A stretch of 64,000 nt of DNA from Semisulcospira habei (GCA_036245525.1 BTPG01000006.1:67852786-67916785); one strand, 5' to 3'; counted from the stretch's first letter, positions 47,832 to 59,207 are shown. Notes: generated by a model from the letters alone, not told the origin. Numbers and translations: made by a program.

Positions 47832-47985
47832 ATGTCCAAGTCATCGGAAGAGGTGCTGCTGGTGGTCAAGCATGTACGCCACAAGAAGACAGAGGGCACC
47901 CTCTACATGATGGGGGAACGCATGGCCTGGATGCTAGAGTCTAAAAATGTCTTCAGCGTCAGCCATCTTTACGCTGACATCAAGG
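47832..47985 (+). CDS. GTF2H1: GTF2H1 homologue coding exon 1
   Basis: ATG at 47832; donor GTACTT at 47986. It ends one base into the Val codon of DIKVQK. Confidence 0.93.
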
Positions 47986-50942
47986 GTACTTTGCCATTAT
48001 TTCTGTATTAGTCATTTGAAAATGAAATACAGTCTTGAACTGGGTCAGTTTAACCCATATCATACTGAGGCTAAAAGCTTTAAATGTGTACACTGCCATA
48101 TATATTATATAGCAAGCTACATTATAGTACTTGCAGATAAGGATATAGACCAATGGCTTTTGTTTAAGGGCAATGCCAGAATATGTCGGCGCCAAGCTAT
48201 TCTGGCACCACCCTTGAACTATTTTAGTCAAACTCATTTCACACACTGGTGTATTCCGAATGATAAGGGTTAAACCATTTAGCCCTGAAACACTACTGTA
48301 GGAGATGGATCGATCTTGATAATTTAAGGGTAGTGTCATCAAATTAATCTGGCACTTGCAATTGTCATGGTCGATCTATCTCCAGCAACTGGTGCATAGT
48401 CATTAGATAACACCTCCAAAATTCTTGAAATACGTCCTTTGGGCTGAATGCCTATGTAAATGACAACTGCAGATCTGATAGGGATAACTTTGTTATGTGC
48501 GTGTTTGAAGTTAACAATTTTAGTTCAGATCCTCTCCTTAACCTCTTCACTGCCAGTAGATGTAGATTCCGATTTTGAAATCATAAATTCAACGTGCAAC
48601 GATCCCAGGCTGTCAAAAAAACATGGGTAGAATGTGGTTTCAGTAAGAGGCATAGATCCTCATGAGCCCCTGCAGCTGTGGGGACTCATGAGGATCTATT
48701 CCTTTTGCAGCAGGAGGGTTTCAGTTTTTCTTGGCGGTGAACGTGTTAATGATTTTGGCTTGGGCTGGCTATTTACTGGTCTAGACAGTAAAATTTATTT
48801 CTGAATTCTCATGTATGTACTGGTCTGATTTTAGACCTCACTGCCTTGTGTTGGTGATCCTCGTTTCGCCATCTGTGACATTCCAGTGTTGTCTGTGATA
48901 CTGATAAACCCCGCTTGATCTGTCATTACTGACTCGGCTCACTTCATATCATACTGAGGCTAAAAGCTTCAAATCTGTAGACTGCCATATGCAAGCTACA
49001 TTTTTTACAGATCAGGATATAGACCAATGGCTTTAGTTCAAGGGTGGTGCCAGAATAGCTTGGCGCATAGAGGCGCCAAGCTGTTCTGGCACTACCCTTG
49101 AACTATTTTAGTCAAGCGTATTTCACATTCTGGTGTATTCCAAATGATAAGGGTTAACCCATTTCTTCCTGATACACAACTGCTTGATATCAATTTGCCT
49201 ATGATAGTTCAAGGGTGGTGCCAGAATTGCTTGGCATCTGAGGTGCCAAGCTATTCTGGTACCACCTTTGAACTAAAATGGTTGATCTATCTCCTAATCT
49301 GTGCGGTAGCCTTCTTAGGACAATAAGCAAATTTTTAAAGCAGTATCAGTCTCAGGGTGTATTGGGTTAACTTGTTCTATGTGTACCGGTCTGTTTGTTT
49401 GGACAATACAAAAAAAATCACAAACCAAGCATGCAGAAGAAGTGAAGCTGTAAGGCTAAAAATTCAATGTATTTGACCTCCTTTCTTCTCTCAGTGCAAA
49501 AGATCTCACCCGACAGCAAAGACAAGGTTCAGCTTCAGGTGGTCATGCATGATGGGAGCGCCAGCACGTTCCAGTTTGCTAACCCTAAGGGTCGTTCCGC
49601 CCAACAAGCGGACCGTGATGCCATCAAGGAGCTCCTGCAGCAGCTGCTGCCGCAGTTCAAACGCAAAGTGTCCAGTGAGCTCGAGGTGAAGAACAGGTGA
49701 GGCAAGATGAAACAGCTGATAATAGGGGGCATTCTGAGGTAGGTTGGATCTTGCTGCACTTTGCACAGAGAAAGCAGTCTAAACTCCCCTACAGGATAAC
49801 ATGGGAGAAAGTTTATATAAATCGCCCCTGATCACCATGAGAGCAAGGAGAACGATTATATGTAATTTATTGTTTTACTTTTAGATGTTCAGATGTGCAA
49901 ACAGTTATGCAAATTTATATATTTATCCTGAAATCCAAACTTTCCCGCTTTCAGGCATGGGATATTGAAGTTGTTATTTAACCCTTTTAGCTCCAGGACC
50001 CTGCAGCAGGAGATGGATTGATCATGATCAATCCATCTCCTACAACTGGTACATAGTCGTTAGGCAACACCTCCAAAATTTGTGAAACGGGACCTTGGGG
50101 CTAAAAGGGTTAAAAAGTGAACCATAAAGTGTGTGCTTATCTTTAATTAATTTTTGTTATCTGTGGCTCTAAAAAGACCCAGCATCATGCATCTGTGACC
50201 AGTTGCTAGTCAATCAGCTGACTTGGCAAAAGTGTCGATCGTTAAGTAGAGCTAATGTGTGTGGGTCTGTGATTTTGGATCTTATGGCTGCAAGCGGTAA
50301 GATCCAAAATGACAGGCCAAAACACTTATGAACGGGCGTCAGCGATGGGTTGTTACAGCTGCTCAGCAATGATATTTTGGGTGTCAACAACAGTCAAAAA
50401 CTTGTCATTTAACTCTTATCATTTGGAATACACCAGTGTTTGAAATAAGTTTGACTAAAATAGTTGGTAGTGCCAGAATAGCTTGGCGCCTCTAGGCTCC
50501 AAGCTATTCTGGCACCATCCTTGAACTAAAGCCATTGGTCTGTATCCTTATCTTTAAGTACTATAATGTAGATGGCAGTGTACAAATTTGAGGCTTTTAG
50601 CCTCAGTATGATATGGGTTAACCTTTTTACTGAACGCCACCTGACTGCAAGAGGTATAGATCCTCATGGGCCCCCGCCGTTGTGGGGGCCCATGAGGATA
50701 TATGCCTCTTGCTGAAAGCACTTTGTATCCATGTTCCTTTGATGGCTGAGGATCTGTGACGTTGAATTTACAATGATGTGAAAAAGACGGTCTGTGCCCT
50801 GTGGTGTTGTAGGGTTGGTAAACTCATTTTGAAACTTTGTTGCAGGTTGCTGCAGGAAGACCCGGAGTTGTTCCAGCTGTACAAGGACTTGGTGGTGTCA
50901 CAGGTCATCACCGCTGAGGAGTTCTGGGCCAGCAGAGCCGAT
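47832..50942 (+). CDS. GTF2H1: GTF2H1 (TFIIH subunit p62/Tfb1) homologue, first three coding exons
   Basis: Exons 47832-47985, 49495-49696 and 50846-50942 join in frame to 151 residues. Blocks match p62 throughout: [55 protein letters not shown] and [20 protein letters not shown]. The start ATG is at the family's usual position. Residues 1-108 form the PH-like domain that in p62 binds activators and repair factors; the later part enters the first BSD region. TFIIH acts in promoter opening and nucleotide excision repair. A likely 5' UTR acceptor (ACTGTCTGTAG, ending 47791) precedes the ATG. The donor after 50942 (GTAATA) opens an intron running to the window edge, filled with mobile elements. 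Confidence 0.95.
48050..48273 (-). mobile_element. TTAA MITE family A, copy A4
   Basis: It starts TTAACCCATATCATACTGAG and ends GAATGATAAGGGTTAA. The core is shortened on the left arm. Its right TTAA is the left TTAA of B5. Confidence 0.82.
48270..48452 (+). mobile_element. TTAA MITE family B, copy B5 (core partly deleted)
   Basis: GGAGATGGATCGATCTTGAT at the left and CATGGTCGATCTATCTCCAG at the right still pair. The centre is lost. The right TTAA is missing. Confidence 0.7.
48538..48749 (+). mobile_element. TTAA MITE family C, copy C12
   Basis: TTAA at both ends (48538-48541, 48746-48749). Core GCATAGATCCTCATGAGCCC / GGGACTCATGAGGATCTAT. Confidence 0.82.
48940..49157 (-). mobile_element. 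TTAA MITE family A, copy A5
   Basis: The left terminus is slightly eroded (CTTCATATCATACTGAGG); the right end is GGGTTAA (49154-49157), shared with D2. Core GCCAGAATAGCTTGGCGC / GCGCCAAGCTGTTCTGGC. Confidence 0.82.
49154..49370 (+). mobile_element. TTAA MITE family D, copy D2
   Basis: TTAA at both ends. Termini CCCATTTCTTCCTGATAC and GTATTGGG. Core GGTGGTGCCAGAATTGCTTGG / CCAAGCTATTCTGGTACCACC. Confidence 0.82.
49495..49696 (+). CDS. GTF2H1: GTF2H1 homologue coding exon 2
   Basis: Acceptor TTCTCTCAG ends at 49494; donor GTGAGG begins at 49697. It completes the PH-like domain. Confidence 0.94.
49978..50113 (+). mobile_element. TTAA MITE family B, copy B6 (hairpin core deleted)
   Basis: TTAA at both ends. 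Only the outer stem remains: GGAGATGGATTGATCATGAT directly followed by CAATCCATCTCC. It shows the family B termini without the shared core. Confidence 0.8.
50114..50408. other. GTF2H1 intron, unannotated
   Basis: A short inverted match (TTTTGGATCTTATGGC / GTAAGATCCAAAAT, 50273-50311) is present. Nothing else is recognised. Confidence 0.5.
50409..50621 (+). mobile_element. TTAA MITE family A, copy A6
   Basis: TTAA at both ends. Core GTGCCAGAATAGCTTGGCGCC / AAGCTATTCTGGCACCATCC, with the TTCAAGG part of the left arm deleted. The right TTAA (50618-50621) is shared with C13. Confidence 0.83.
50618..50771 (+). mobile_element. TTAA MITE family C, copy C13
   Basis: It starts TTAACCTTTTTACTGA. The core pairs CAAGAGGTATAGATCCTCAT GGGCCCCC with GGGGGCCCATGAGGATATAT. 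The right terminus is eroded. Confidence 0.75.
50846..50942 (+). CDS. GTF2H1: GTF2H1 homologue coding exon 3
   Basis: Acceptor CTTTGTTGCAG ends at 50845; donor GTAATA begins at 50943. It encodes [19 protein letters not shown] and [12 protein letters not shown], ending in phase 0. Confidence 0.93.
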
Positions 50943-51243
50943 GTAATAATAATAAATCACTTTACTTTGTCAAGCTTTGTTCTGTTTGTGGTGACTCTTG
51001 CTTGCCTTTTTCCTGTAAGCATAAAGAGGTTGGGAGGGGGGTGGGGGTGCAGTTAACACTATAACAGTATTCTAAAATCACTTGGCAATCAGACCATCAA
51101 AGTTTATAAGTCCCATCGTTGGATTTTTTGTGTGCTGTTGTTGCATTTATAGCGTGTGTCAGAAACTAACAAAATCAGTGGCTCACTCAGTGTCACAGCG
51201 GTCATTCTTATTTGTCCTGAGCCCATTACTTCCTGGAGATGAT
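50943..51243. other. GTF2H1 intron before DIRS-3
   Basis: AT-rich, with a G-rich stretch at 51030-51049. No repeat or gene recognised. Confidence 0.5.
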
Positions 51244-51489
51244 GTTTGTTTCCTCAAAATACATTACCGATGACATTACTAATAGGAAATGCCTCTTAGC
51301 TAGCACAATTTCAGCCAAAATTTGGTTGTGTACCTATAGGGCAGGGGAGGCAACCTAGGGGCGTCTATCGTAACCCAGTACCCCGAATAGCCTCTCGTCC
51401 CTACCCATCCGGTCATGCGCCTAGCGAGCCAGTTTTGTTCTCTTAGCTAGCCGTGAACGGTTGCGGTCTTCTCTTGCGGTCCAGTCGGA

Positions 51490-52760
51490 GGACTCCTTGG
51501 AGAAGGACGGAGATGCACTGCTGGATTTGCTTAACCGGCTCGGCTTCCTGGTCAACGTGGGTAAGTCGGACCTCGCGTCGTGCCTGCGCTTCGATCCCCT
51601 GGGGGTGGATTTTGCATTGATCTCAACGAGGTGAGGCTTCCGGAGCAACGGATTCAGAAGTTGGCGAACCTTGCTCGACAGGTGTCTCAAGAGGAAGCGG
51701 TCTCCGCTAGAGTGTGGCTTCAGCTCCTGGGCTTGGTGAGTGCGGCGGCGGACCTCCTTCCCCTCGGCCATCTCTACTACCGCCCGCTTTAGCTGCACCT
51801 GCTTTTCCACTGGCGACCTCGAGTCTCAGGTTCCGGTGCTGCTGATGCGCCGTCCTCATCTTCTGCGCTGGGCGGATCCCTTCTGGCTCGCGACGGGAGT
51901 TCCCCTCTACTCGCCCCCACTCCAGCTGTCTCTCTGCGTCGACGCAAGCCTCTCCGTCTGGGGCGCACACCTGCTGCCGATGTTCTCCACAGCCTTCGGC
52001 TTCTGGCCCCTAGACCTTGCGGCCCGGCACATCATCTGGTTAGAATTGGAAGCCGTCTGGCAAGCCCTCGTCGCGTGGGAGTTAAGTCTGCGACGCCAGG
52101 AGCTCCTCGTCCTCTCAGACTACTCCACGGTAGTCTCCTACATCCAGAAGCAGGGTGGGATGCGCTCCCCCTTCCGCTGCATCCTCCTCTACCAGGTTCT
52201 CCAGTGGTGCGAAGATCGAGGCATCTCTCTCCGGGCGAGACACATCCCGGTCCACCTGAATGTCCTGGCCGACTCACTCTTGCGACGCAGCCAGCTTCTC
52301 CACACTGAGTGGGCGCTACATCTGGACATCTTTCGGATGATCTGCGCAGCGTGGGAGACCCCCATGGTCGACCTCTTCACGATGAGTTGGAATTGCCAGC
52401 TACCCCTCTGCGTCTCCCCCATTCCAGGCCCACTAGCCGGGGCAGTCGACGCGCTCTCCGTCCCATGGGACTGCCTCGTCGCGTACACTTACCCACCTAT
52501 GGTGCTCGTCCCCAAGGTCCTGCTCAAACTCAAGGGTTGCAACGCGGTCCTGTTTCTGGTGGCTCCGTTCTGCTGGACCAAGTCGTGGACCACTGACCTG
52601 AACCTCGCCACGGGCCCCCTTCTGCGTCTCCCCACCCCACGAACGATGCTCGAGCTACCACGGCAGGCAATGTACCACCCGTGCCCTGAGTGTCTCCTCC
52701 TCCACAGCTGGCGATGGTGCAGCTCTCCCTCGCCACTAGAGGCTTCTCAAGTGCAGCAGT
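51490..52760 (+). pseudogene. DIRS-3 RT end / RNase H / methyltransferase-like ORF2
   Basis: The RT thumb (LLNRLGFLVNVGKSDL, then ARVWLQLLGLVSAAADLLPL) precedes RNase H (SLCVDASLSVWGAHL, WLELEAVWQALVAWE, LLVLSDYSTVVSYIQ, ARHIPVHLNVLADSL) and MVDLFTMSWN ... VAYTYPPMVLVPK. The RT fingers and catalytic YLDD are deleted. From 51740 one frame stays open for 340 codons. Confidence 0.85.
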
Positions 52761-54698
52761 AAAAACAATTGCTACAGCCCGCAGGCCCTCGTCCCCAAGA
52801 GTCTACGAGGGTAAGTGGCGAGTCTTGTGGTCTTGGTGCGATGACCGACACCTTTCACCCACAGATCTGACTAACCCCCAGCTGGCCGAGTTCTTCCTCT
52901 GGCTTCGCCGAGTAGCACTTGGCTCCAATCACCATCAGAGGGTACCTGGCCCTGATCGCTGACACGTACCGCCATTTGGGCCGGCCGGACCCTGGTGGCT
53001 GCAAGACCTAGCCGACCTGATGGCACGCTTGACCTCCAGCGGCCTGCCCTCCGCTCGCTGATTCCACGATGGGACCTGTCCTGGGTGCTGGCGCGGCTCA
53101 CTCTGACCGCTGCGAACCGCTCCCCTTGGCGCAGTTGGCCGATGTGACCCGAAAGACTTGCTTTCTCCTGGCCCTCTGTTACGTGGTTGAATCGTAGTCG
53201 TAGTATGATAAACACACCAGACGCACGCACGTAAGGTTCTTTTAAATAAACTTCATTCAGCTGCAACCCGTCGCACATGGCTTAAGGATGTAGACAATAC
53301 TGGAGTAACAGTTCCAACAATATTTTAATTCAGCGATGCGATCTCCACACAATGCATTCCCAAATGCACAAACACTGATACAATGTCTCTTCTGCAAATG
53401 TCCACATTGCCGACACAAAGCTTCTCATACAACATACACCACTGTTACGCTGTGTCTCACACAATGTACACCCTATATGGGCCACGTACCTACGATAAAC
53501 TGCGTGTCTCTACAACTGACGATGCAAGACAATGTATGAATGTGCTTTCCTAGCGCTCTCTTTATATATACAACCACTTTCCAGAATAATCCAAGAAAAT
53601 CATACAACGCAACCAATCAGAACGAAACACGTAACTGAAACTCATAAATATTAATAAAGAAAGACTTTTCTAGAATAACTACAATAGACTACAAAAATTC
53701 GGCTGCTCATTTCAGCCCCAAATCCTATTGTATAACGACATCACACAATAGTATGGCTGACCGATCACGACCTTGCCTATACTTTCTGGAAGCTTCACGA
53801 TCATTCATAAAACATAAAAAAACGGCTGTTAACTTCATGCGCACAGTAAACAACTTGTTGCGAACTGTTCCCTATTCACTGACGTCACACATACGAGGTC
53901 ACTAGACAGTGCGACCTTGCTAGAACGTTCCGGACTAAACCTAGCGTATCATAACAAAACAAAATCCGCTCTACGTGCGAACGAAAGAAAATCTTAATGA
54001 AAAGGTACGTGATTCGTAACCATGATAGCTGAAATAAATATCAGATCGTTTCCTACGATTAACACATGCATGCTCTCGCAGGACAACACAAACACAATCG
54101 TAACATCCTCACCACTGCCTCCAGGGTCAGCAAACTGCACGCGCTCTCCACATGCCCAGCCTGCTTGCACTTCAGAACAGATGGCTCCGTGCACCTACTG
54201 ACCGATCCTGCCTTCCTGGCCAGGACCTGGTTGCCGTTGGCCACCCCACAGGCGATCCCCATTCGGCCATTGAGGGAACCAGGCCTGGCACGAGAGACCA
54301 GACAGCAGGACCCGGTGAGAGCCTTACGAGTATACCTGCGCCGGAACCAGCCGCTATGCAGGGGCGCTCCCGCCTATTTCTCCCTCTGTCTCCAGGTAGA
54401 ACTGACATCTCTGCCCAGACGATATCCTCCTGGCTCCGATGGGTTATCCGCTCCGCCTACAAGAACCTCTCCCCTGACGCTGCTAAGCTTATGAACATCG
54501 GGGCGCTCGAGGTTAGAGCCATGGCCGCAAGCCTCGCCTTCCACCGCATCTGCGCTGTCAAAGACATTGTGGCGGCTGTGGGCTGGAGAGCAGAGTCGAG
54601 TTTCGCCGGTTCTATCTGAGGGACCTCTCCGGCCAGCGCGAGAACCTATCGCTAGTGGAGGACATCGCAGCGGCACAACACTCCCTCCCGGCACCCTA
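52690..54698 (+). pseudogene. DIRS-3 tyrosine recombinase, split by solo LTR
   Basis: The left part reads LATRGFSSAAVKTIATARRP, RVYEGKWRVLWSWCDDRHL and then broken pieces to the LTR at 53177. The right part resumes with ASRVSKLHALST (54120), keeps EVRAMAASLAFHRICAVKDI and VGWRAESSFAG, then frameshifts before the Tyr (RFYLRDLSG in another frame). The His of HxxR is changed (ALEVRAM). Inactive. Confidence 0.85.
53177..54105 (-). mobile_element. Solo LTR, copy 2 (929 bp)
   Basis: It runs on the minus strand from TGTTACGATTGTG to CACGTAACA. It is flanked by CCCTC (53172-53176) and TCCTC (54106-54110), a 5-bp duplication with one change. The minus-strand TATA box TATATATAAA lies near 53562-53571. 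It shares the layout of 26551-27409. Confidence 0.88.
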
Positions 54699-54820
54699 GG
54701 TGCCATAGGTAGCTCTTAGCTGAAATTGTTGGGCGGTTGCTCCAGGCAGGGCGGGTCTTGTTAGCAGTATTTAGGGGTTAGGGGTGTTTTCGCGGCACCC
54801 TTCTCCTAGTCGCTATTCTT

Positions 54821-54915
54821 CCTATTAGTAATGTCATCGGTAATGTATTTTGAGGAAACAAATGAATTTTTCTCTAAAATGTACTTTTTCGAAAAATTCT
54901 TACTGATGACATTAC
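54821..54915 (+). repeat. DIRS-3 internal complementary region (ICR)
   Basis: GTAATGTCATCGGTAATG ... GAGGAAACAAATGAATTTTT ... CTTACTGATGACATTAC. The left half complements 51244-51282. The crossover AAAT is in the middle. Confidence 0.85.
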
Positions 54916-57644
54916 TCAAGAAAGCTAACTGGCCTCTGTTCGCCTCCCTCTGTCAGTCTCATATTACAGAGGGGGTGGTCATGTTAGCTGAAGAACCTGT
55001 TTCTTCTTTTACTACTATTTTGTTGGACGTAGCGGGTGAAACCATCCCTAAAACTTCCGCATCAGTCCCTCGGAAGCCGAGAGTACCATGGTTCAATGAG
55101 GAGTGCTGCAAGGCCCAAAAAGCGTGCAAATCTGCTCAGCGACGTGCTTTCCGTAATCCGTCGCAAGTGAATATTTTAACCTTTAAAAGACAGAGGGCAA
55201 AAGCCCGTTACATTTTTAAATGTGAACGCCGTGCTTACTGGAGACACTTCGTCTCATCTTTAACTTCTTGGACTCTGTCCCAGAAAGTCTGGAAGGCTGT
55301 TTGAAGAATTAGGGGCAGGGGTGGCTCGGCTTCTGTCGGCCATCTTAGAGATGGTGCCAGCTTGGTCACAGATAAAAAAGCAGTGGCCAATTTGCTTGCC
55401 TCCACCATTGCCCATAGTTTTTCAACAGAGCATTATTCACACTTCTTCCAGAGAGAGAAGGAGAAGCGAGAGTCTCGTATTTGTGATTTTAAGTCCGATA
55501 ACTCAGAAGACTATAATGCCCCTTTTACATTATCAGAATTGCAGCAAGCCTTGCAGAAATGTAATGACTCTGCTGCTGGCCTAGATACCATCCACTATCA
55601 ATTCCTAATGCATCTGCTTGAGAGATCACTCCTTGTACTTCTCAAGGCCTTTAACCATATCTGGAAAACTGGTCATTTTCCGCCATCTTGGCACCAGGCT
55701 GTGGTTGTACCGATCCCCAAGCCGGGTAAGGATCCTTCCGACCTGGGCAACTACTGGCCTATCTCTTTGACATCATGTTTATGTAAAACTATGGAGCGCC
55801 TGGTCAACGCCCGCCTGGTGTGGCATCTTGAGTCACAGGGTCTCCTCACAGACCTCCAGTGTGGTTTCCAGCGCTTCCGTAGTACAACTGACCATTTAGT
55901 CCGCTTTGAATCATTTATTCGAGATGCTTTTGTCAACAAGCAGCATGTCTATGCAATTTTTTTTGATCTTGAGAAGGCATATGACACTACCTGGAAGTAT
56001 GGCATAATGTCTGACTTGTTGGACATGGGTTTTAAAGGGCACCTGCCCGTTTTTATTCACAATTTTTTGACTAACCGGTCATTCCATGTCCGTGTGGGCA
56101 CCACCCTTTCCGACTCCTTTGAACAGCAGATGGGTGTCCCGCAGGGCAGCATTCTATCTCCTGTTTTATTTAGTATTAAAATTAATAACATTGTAAAGGC
56201 CGTCAAGGATGATTCTGAATGCTCTTTGTTTGTTGACGACTTTGTGCGCACGTGGTCGAGGACTTGCGTCCCTTGAGAGGCGCTTGCAGCTGTGCATTGA
56301 TCGCATCCAGTGGTGGGTGTCTCTCAATGGATTCAAGTTTTTGCCCTCCAAGACAGTCTGTGTGCATTTTACTAACCAGATGAAATTTTTTCCAGAACCT
56401 AGCCTGAGCATTGCTGGAGTGCCAATTAAGGTGGCCGAGGAGGCAAAGTTTCTGGGGGTCATCTTTGACAAAGACTTACCTTCCGCAACCATATTAATTT
56501 CCTCAGAACCTCTTGTCAGAAGGCTCTTGACGTTCTTCGTGTCGTTGGTCGTACTGACTGGGGTGCGGACCGTACTGTCTTACTTCAACTGTACCGGACC
56601 CTTGTTCGGTCCAAACTGGATTACGGCTCTGTGGTGTATGGCTCAGCTTCCAAGTCTGTGCTGCAGCGTCTGAACACAATTCGCCATTAGGGTCTGCGGA
56701 TATGTCTTGGGGCCTTCAGGACGTCTCCAGTTCCTAGTCTGTATGCCGAGGCAGGGGAGCCTTCTCTCAAGCTCCGCCGCATCCGCCTCATGCTCAGCTA
56801 CGTTCTGAAACTGAAGGCCCATCCAGACAATCCTGCCTATGATTGTGTTTTTAAATAATCGTTTGCAGAGATTTACGATACCCATCCGGGAGCTGTCCGT
56901 CCACTTTCTTTCCGTGTCCGACCTCATCTGCAGGCGGCTGGATTGGACCTGGACCGAGTTTCGGAATCCCTGCAACACATCACTCCACCTTGGCTCTTAC
57001 CAGTTCCTGACATCTTGCTGGACTTGACTGCCCACAAGAAAGACTCTACTCCACCAGCCATATACCAACAGAGCCTCAATGAACTGCTTTCAATTTTTCC
57101 TGGCTATTGTCGTATCTATACGGATGGGTCAAAGTCTGAGGATGGGAGAATGGCTGCGGCCGCAGTGTCCTCTCGCCATCCTAGACGCCCATTTAAGCAC
57201 CACCTCCCAGACCACTCATCTGTATTTAGTGCAGAACTGCAGGCAGTTCTGCTGGCACTCAAGCATGCTTATCGATCTAGAGAAAGGAACTTCCTGATTC
57301 TGTCTCTCTTTCTGCCCTGCAGGCCCTTCAGGGCACGGGAAATGACCACCCACTGCTGGTGCAGATCAGAGAGCTCTGCGCAGACTTGATAAAGGAATAT
57401 TATGACATCATTTTTATTTGGGTCCCAGGGCATGTGGCCAGACCTGTTTACCCATACGTTTTTTGCGTATTTTGTACGCAGTTTTTAGGAACAGTACGTC
57501 AGTACGCAAAAACAAAAATAAATACGATCAACCCAATTAAAAAAAAGAAAAATCTGGAAAAAACTCGATCCAGAATTTCAATCTTTATTGCCAAGAACCA
57601 TACCTCTTGGTTCCTTTTACCACCATTTGGCCGGCACGCGGCAA

Positions 57645-59110
57645 GATGTCGAAGCGTCAAACGAGCATTGGTGATGCCTCAACAAAGCCTTTATCGAAGA
57701 AAAAGAAGAGTGAACAGATATTTCTGGACAGATACCAGAAGATTCCAGGGATTGAGGCTTCTGCTGCAGAAAACACGTATTCAACTGCAAGATGTGCCTA
57801 CTGCAAGGCCGCCGATTTTTCCATTGCGCACTCAGGTGTGTACAACATCGAGCGCCATTGCGAGAGAGAAATAAACACCACAAACTCAATGATGCTACTG
57901 CGAAGACTGCTGCTCAGTGCTCATTCAATACAAAATTCATACAGTCACAGAGTATCAAGACTGTGATCAGATCAGAAGTAATGCTGACTGTCCGGTGGAA
58001 TTGATTGTTAAAAACACTCTGCCTCTTTCCACGAGTCCTACTAAAACTCGGAATAACCTGTCCTAAGCTAAAATAACCATATCCGTAACTAATATTGCGT
58101 ACATAAACACAAAATAATCATGTGTTAGAAGTTGGTTTACATTAAAGTTGATTTAGTTGTACTAGTTAGCCGTTTTCCACTGCCGTTGTCGCGTCGATTA
58201 CTTCCCTTGCTACACGATCACGCTTTCTGAAAACAGTCGGAATAACCTCTCCTTAACCAAAATAACCACATAAACACATTATTAAGTACTTAAAGTCGTA
58301 ATATTACTATGTTTGGAGTTGTAGGTGCCGTAAAAGTTGTTTATTTAGCGTTAGAATGCTTCGAAGGGCTTGTTCTTTGAGCCTCTTGATATAAGGCCTA
58401 TCTTCAGCCTTCGCCCAGACCGTTCGGCCCAAACACATTTTGTCTCATGACTGTCATCCCCGATGCTATTTAATGGAAGACATTACGTTATGAACGGACC
58501 ATGATAATTAGTTGACATTTAAAGAGAACATAACTGGAATGTTCCTGAGCTCAAATATAAACGTTTCTGAGACTGTTATTTTTTCTATTAAAAATAAGAG
58601 GAATCATTAGTTCAGTCATGTTAATACATAAAGACAGTGGATTAGGCTGCTTGTATTTTTTTCTTCCTTCTTTATTTTATTGTTGGTATTTATTTGTGGT
58701 AGTGGTGGTGGTCAAAATATGTAAAATTTTGGTTTATTAAAAAGCCATTTTAATATCCTAACAGAGCGCTGGTGGGACAGTCAAATTGACTCCAAAAGTA
58801 CTGCTCATTTCTCTAAAATTCTTCTACATCTCAATGCGACATAGCTGGCAGATCTGACTGCTCTACAAATACTAGTGAAATCTGGGTGACAGTTATATTC
58901 TCAACAGTAAAACAATTTAAAGGCAAGATCAGTCATCTATGAAAAGTAGTAGTAGTAGTATGTTTAGCCTCACTGAAGTTTGGAGTTACTGATGCCATCT
59001 CTCGAACAGTGAAGTCAACCTTCTCGGACTCTAAGTTAGTGCAAAACTATTCTTCTTGTCGGAATAAAGCAACAACGATTGTGCAGTGCATGGAAGATCA
59101 TTCTGAACGT
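57645..59110 (+). pseudogene. hAT transposase remnants
   Basis: An N-terminal frame (MSKRQTSIGDASTKPLSKKK) leads to a BED-like finger CAYCKAADFSIAHSGVYNIE RHCE. A frameshift follows (SFNTKFIQSQSIKTVIRSEV). A second island near 59010 reads STFSDSKLVQNYSSCRNKAT, typical of the next hAT block. The catalytic and dimerisation regions are missing. Confidence 0.75.
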
Positions 59111-59207
59111 AAAGTTGATTCAGAACTGAGTGCTGAGCTGATTTTTCCTGTTCAGCAAACTGTGACTGGTATAATGAGCCTATCTCTGCCCTCTGAGTTT
59201 TAGTGCA

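Larger units (their letters stand above)
51244..54915 (+). mobile_element. DIRS-like retrotransposon copy 3 (DIRS-3), deleted, right end missing
   Basis: The left terminal repeat begins at GTTTGTTTCCTCAAAATACA (51244) and runs to about 51420. It then jumps into late RT sequence; gag and most of the RT are deleted. RNase H, the methyltransferase-like part and the recombinase follow, the last split by a solo LTR (53177-54105). An ICR at 54821-54915 ends the element. The ICR's left half complements the left terminus, so the assignment is firm. The right terminal repeat is replaced by LINE-I copy 2. Confidence 0.87.

Noticed and set aside
14809..50771. Repeated hairpins as a CRISPR array
   Set aside because: The copies are hundreds to thousands of bases apart, in both orientations, in an intron-rich animal genome.
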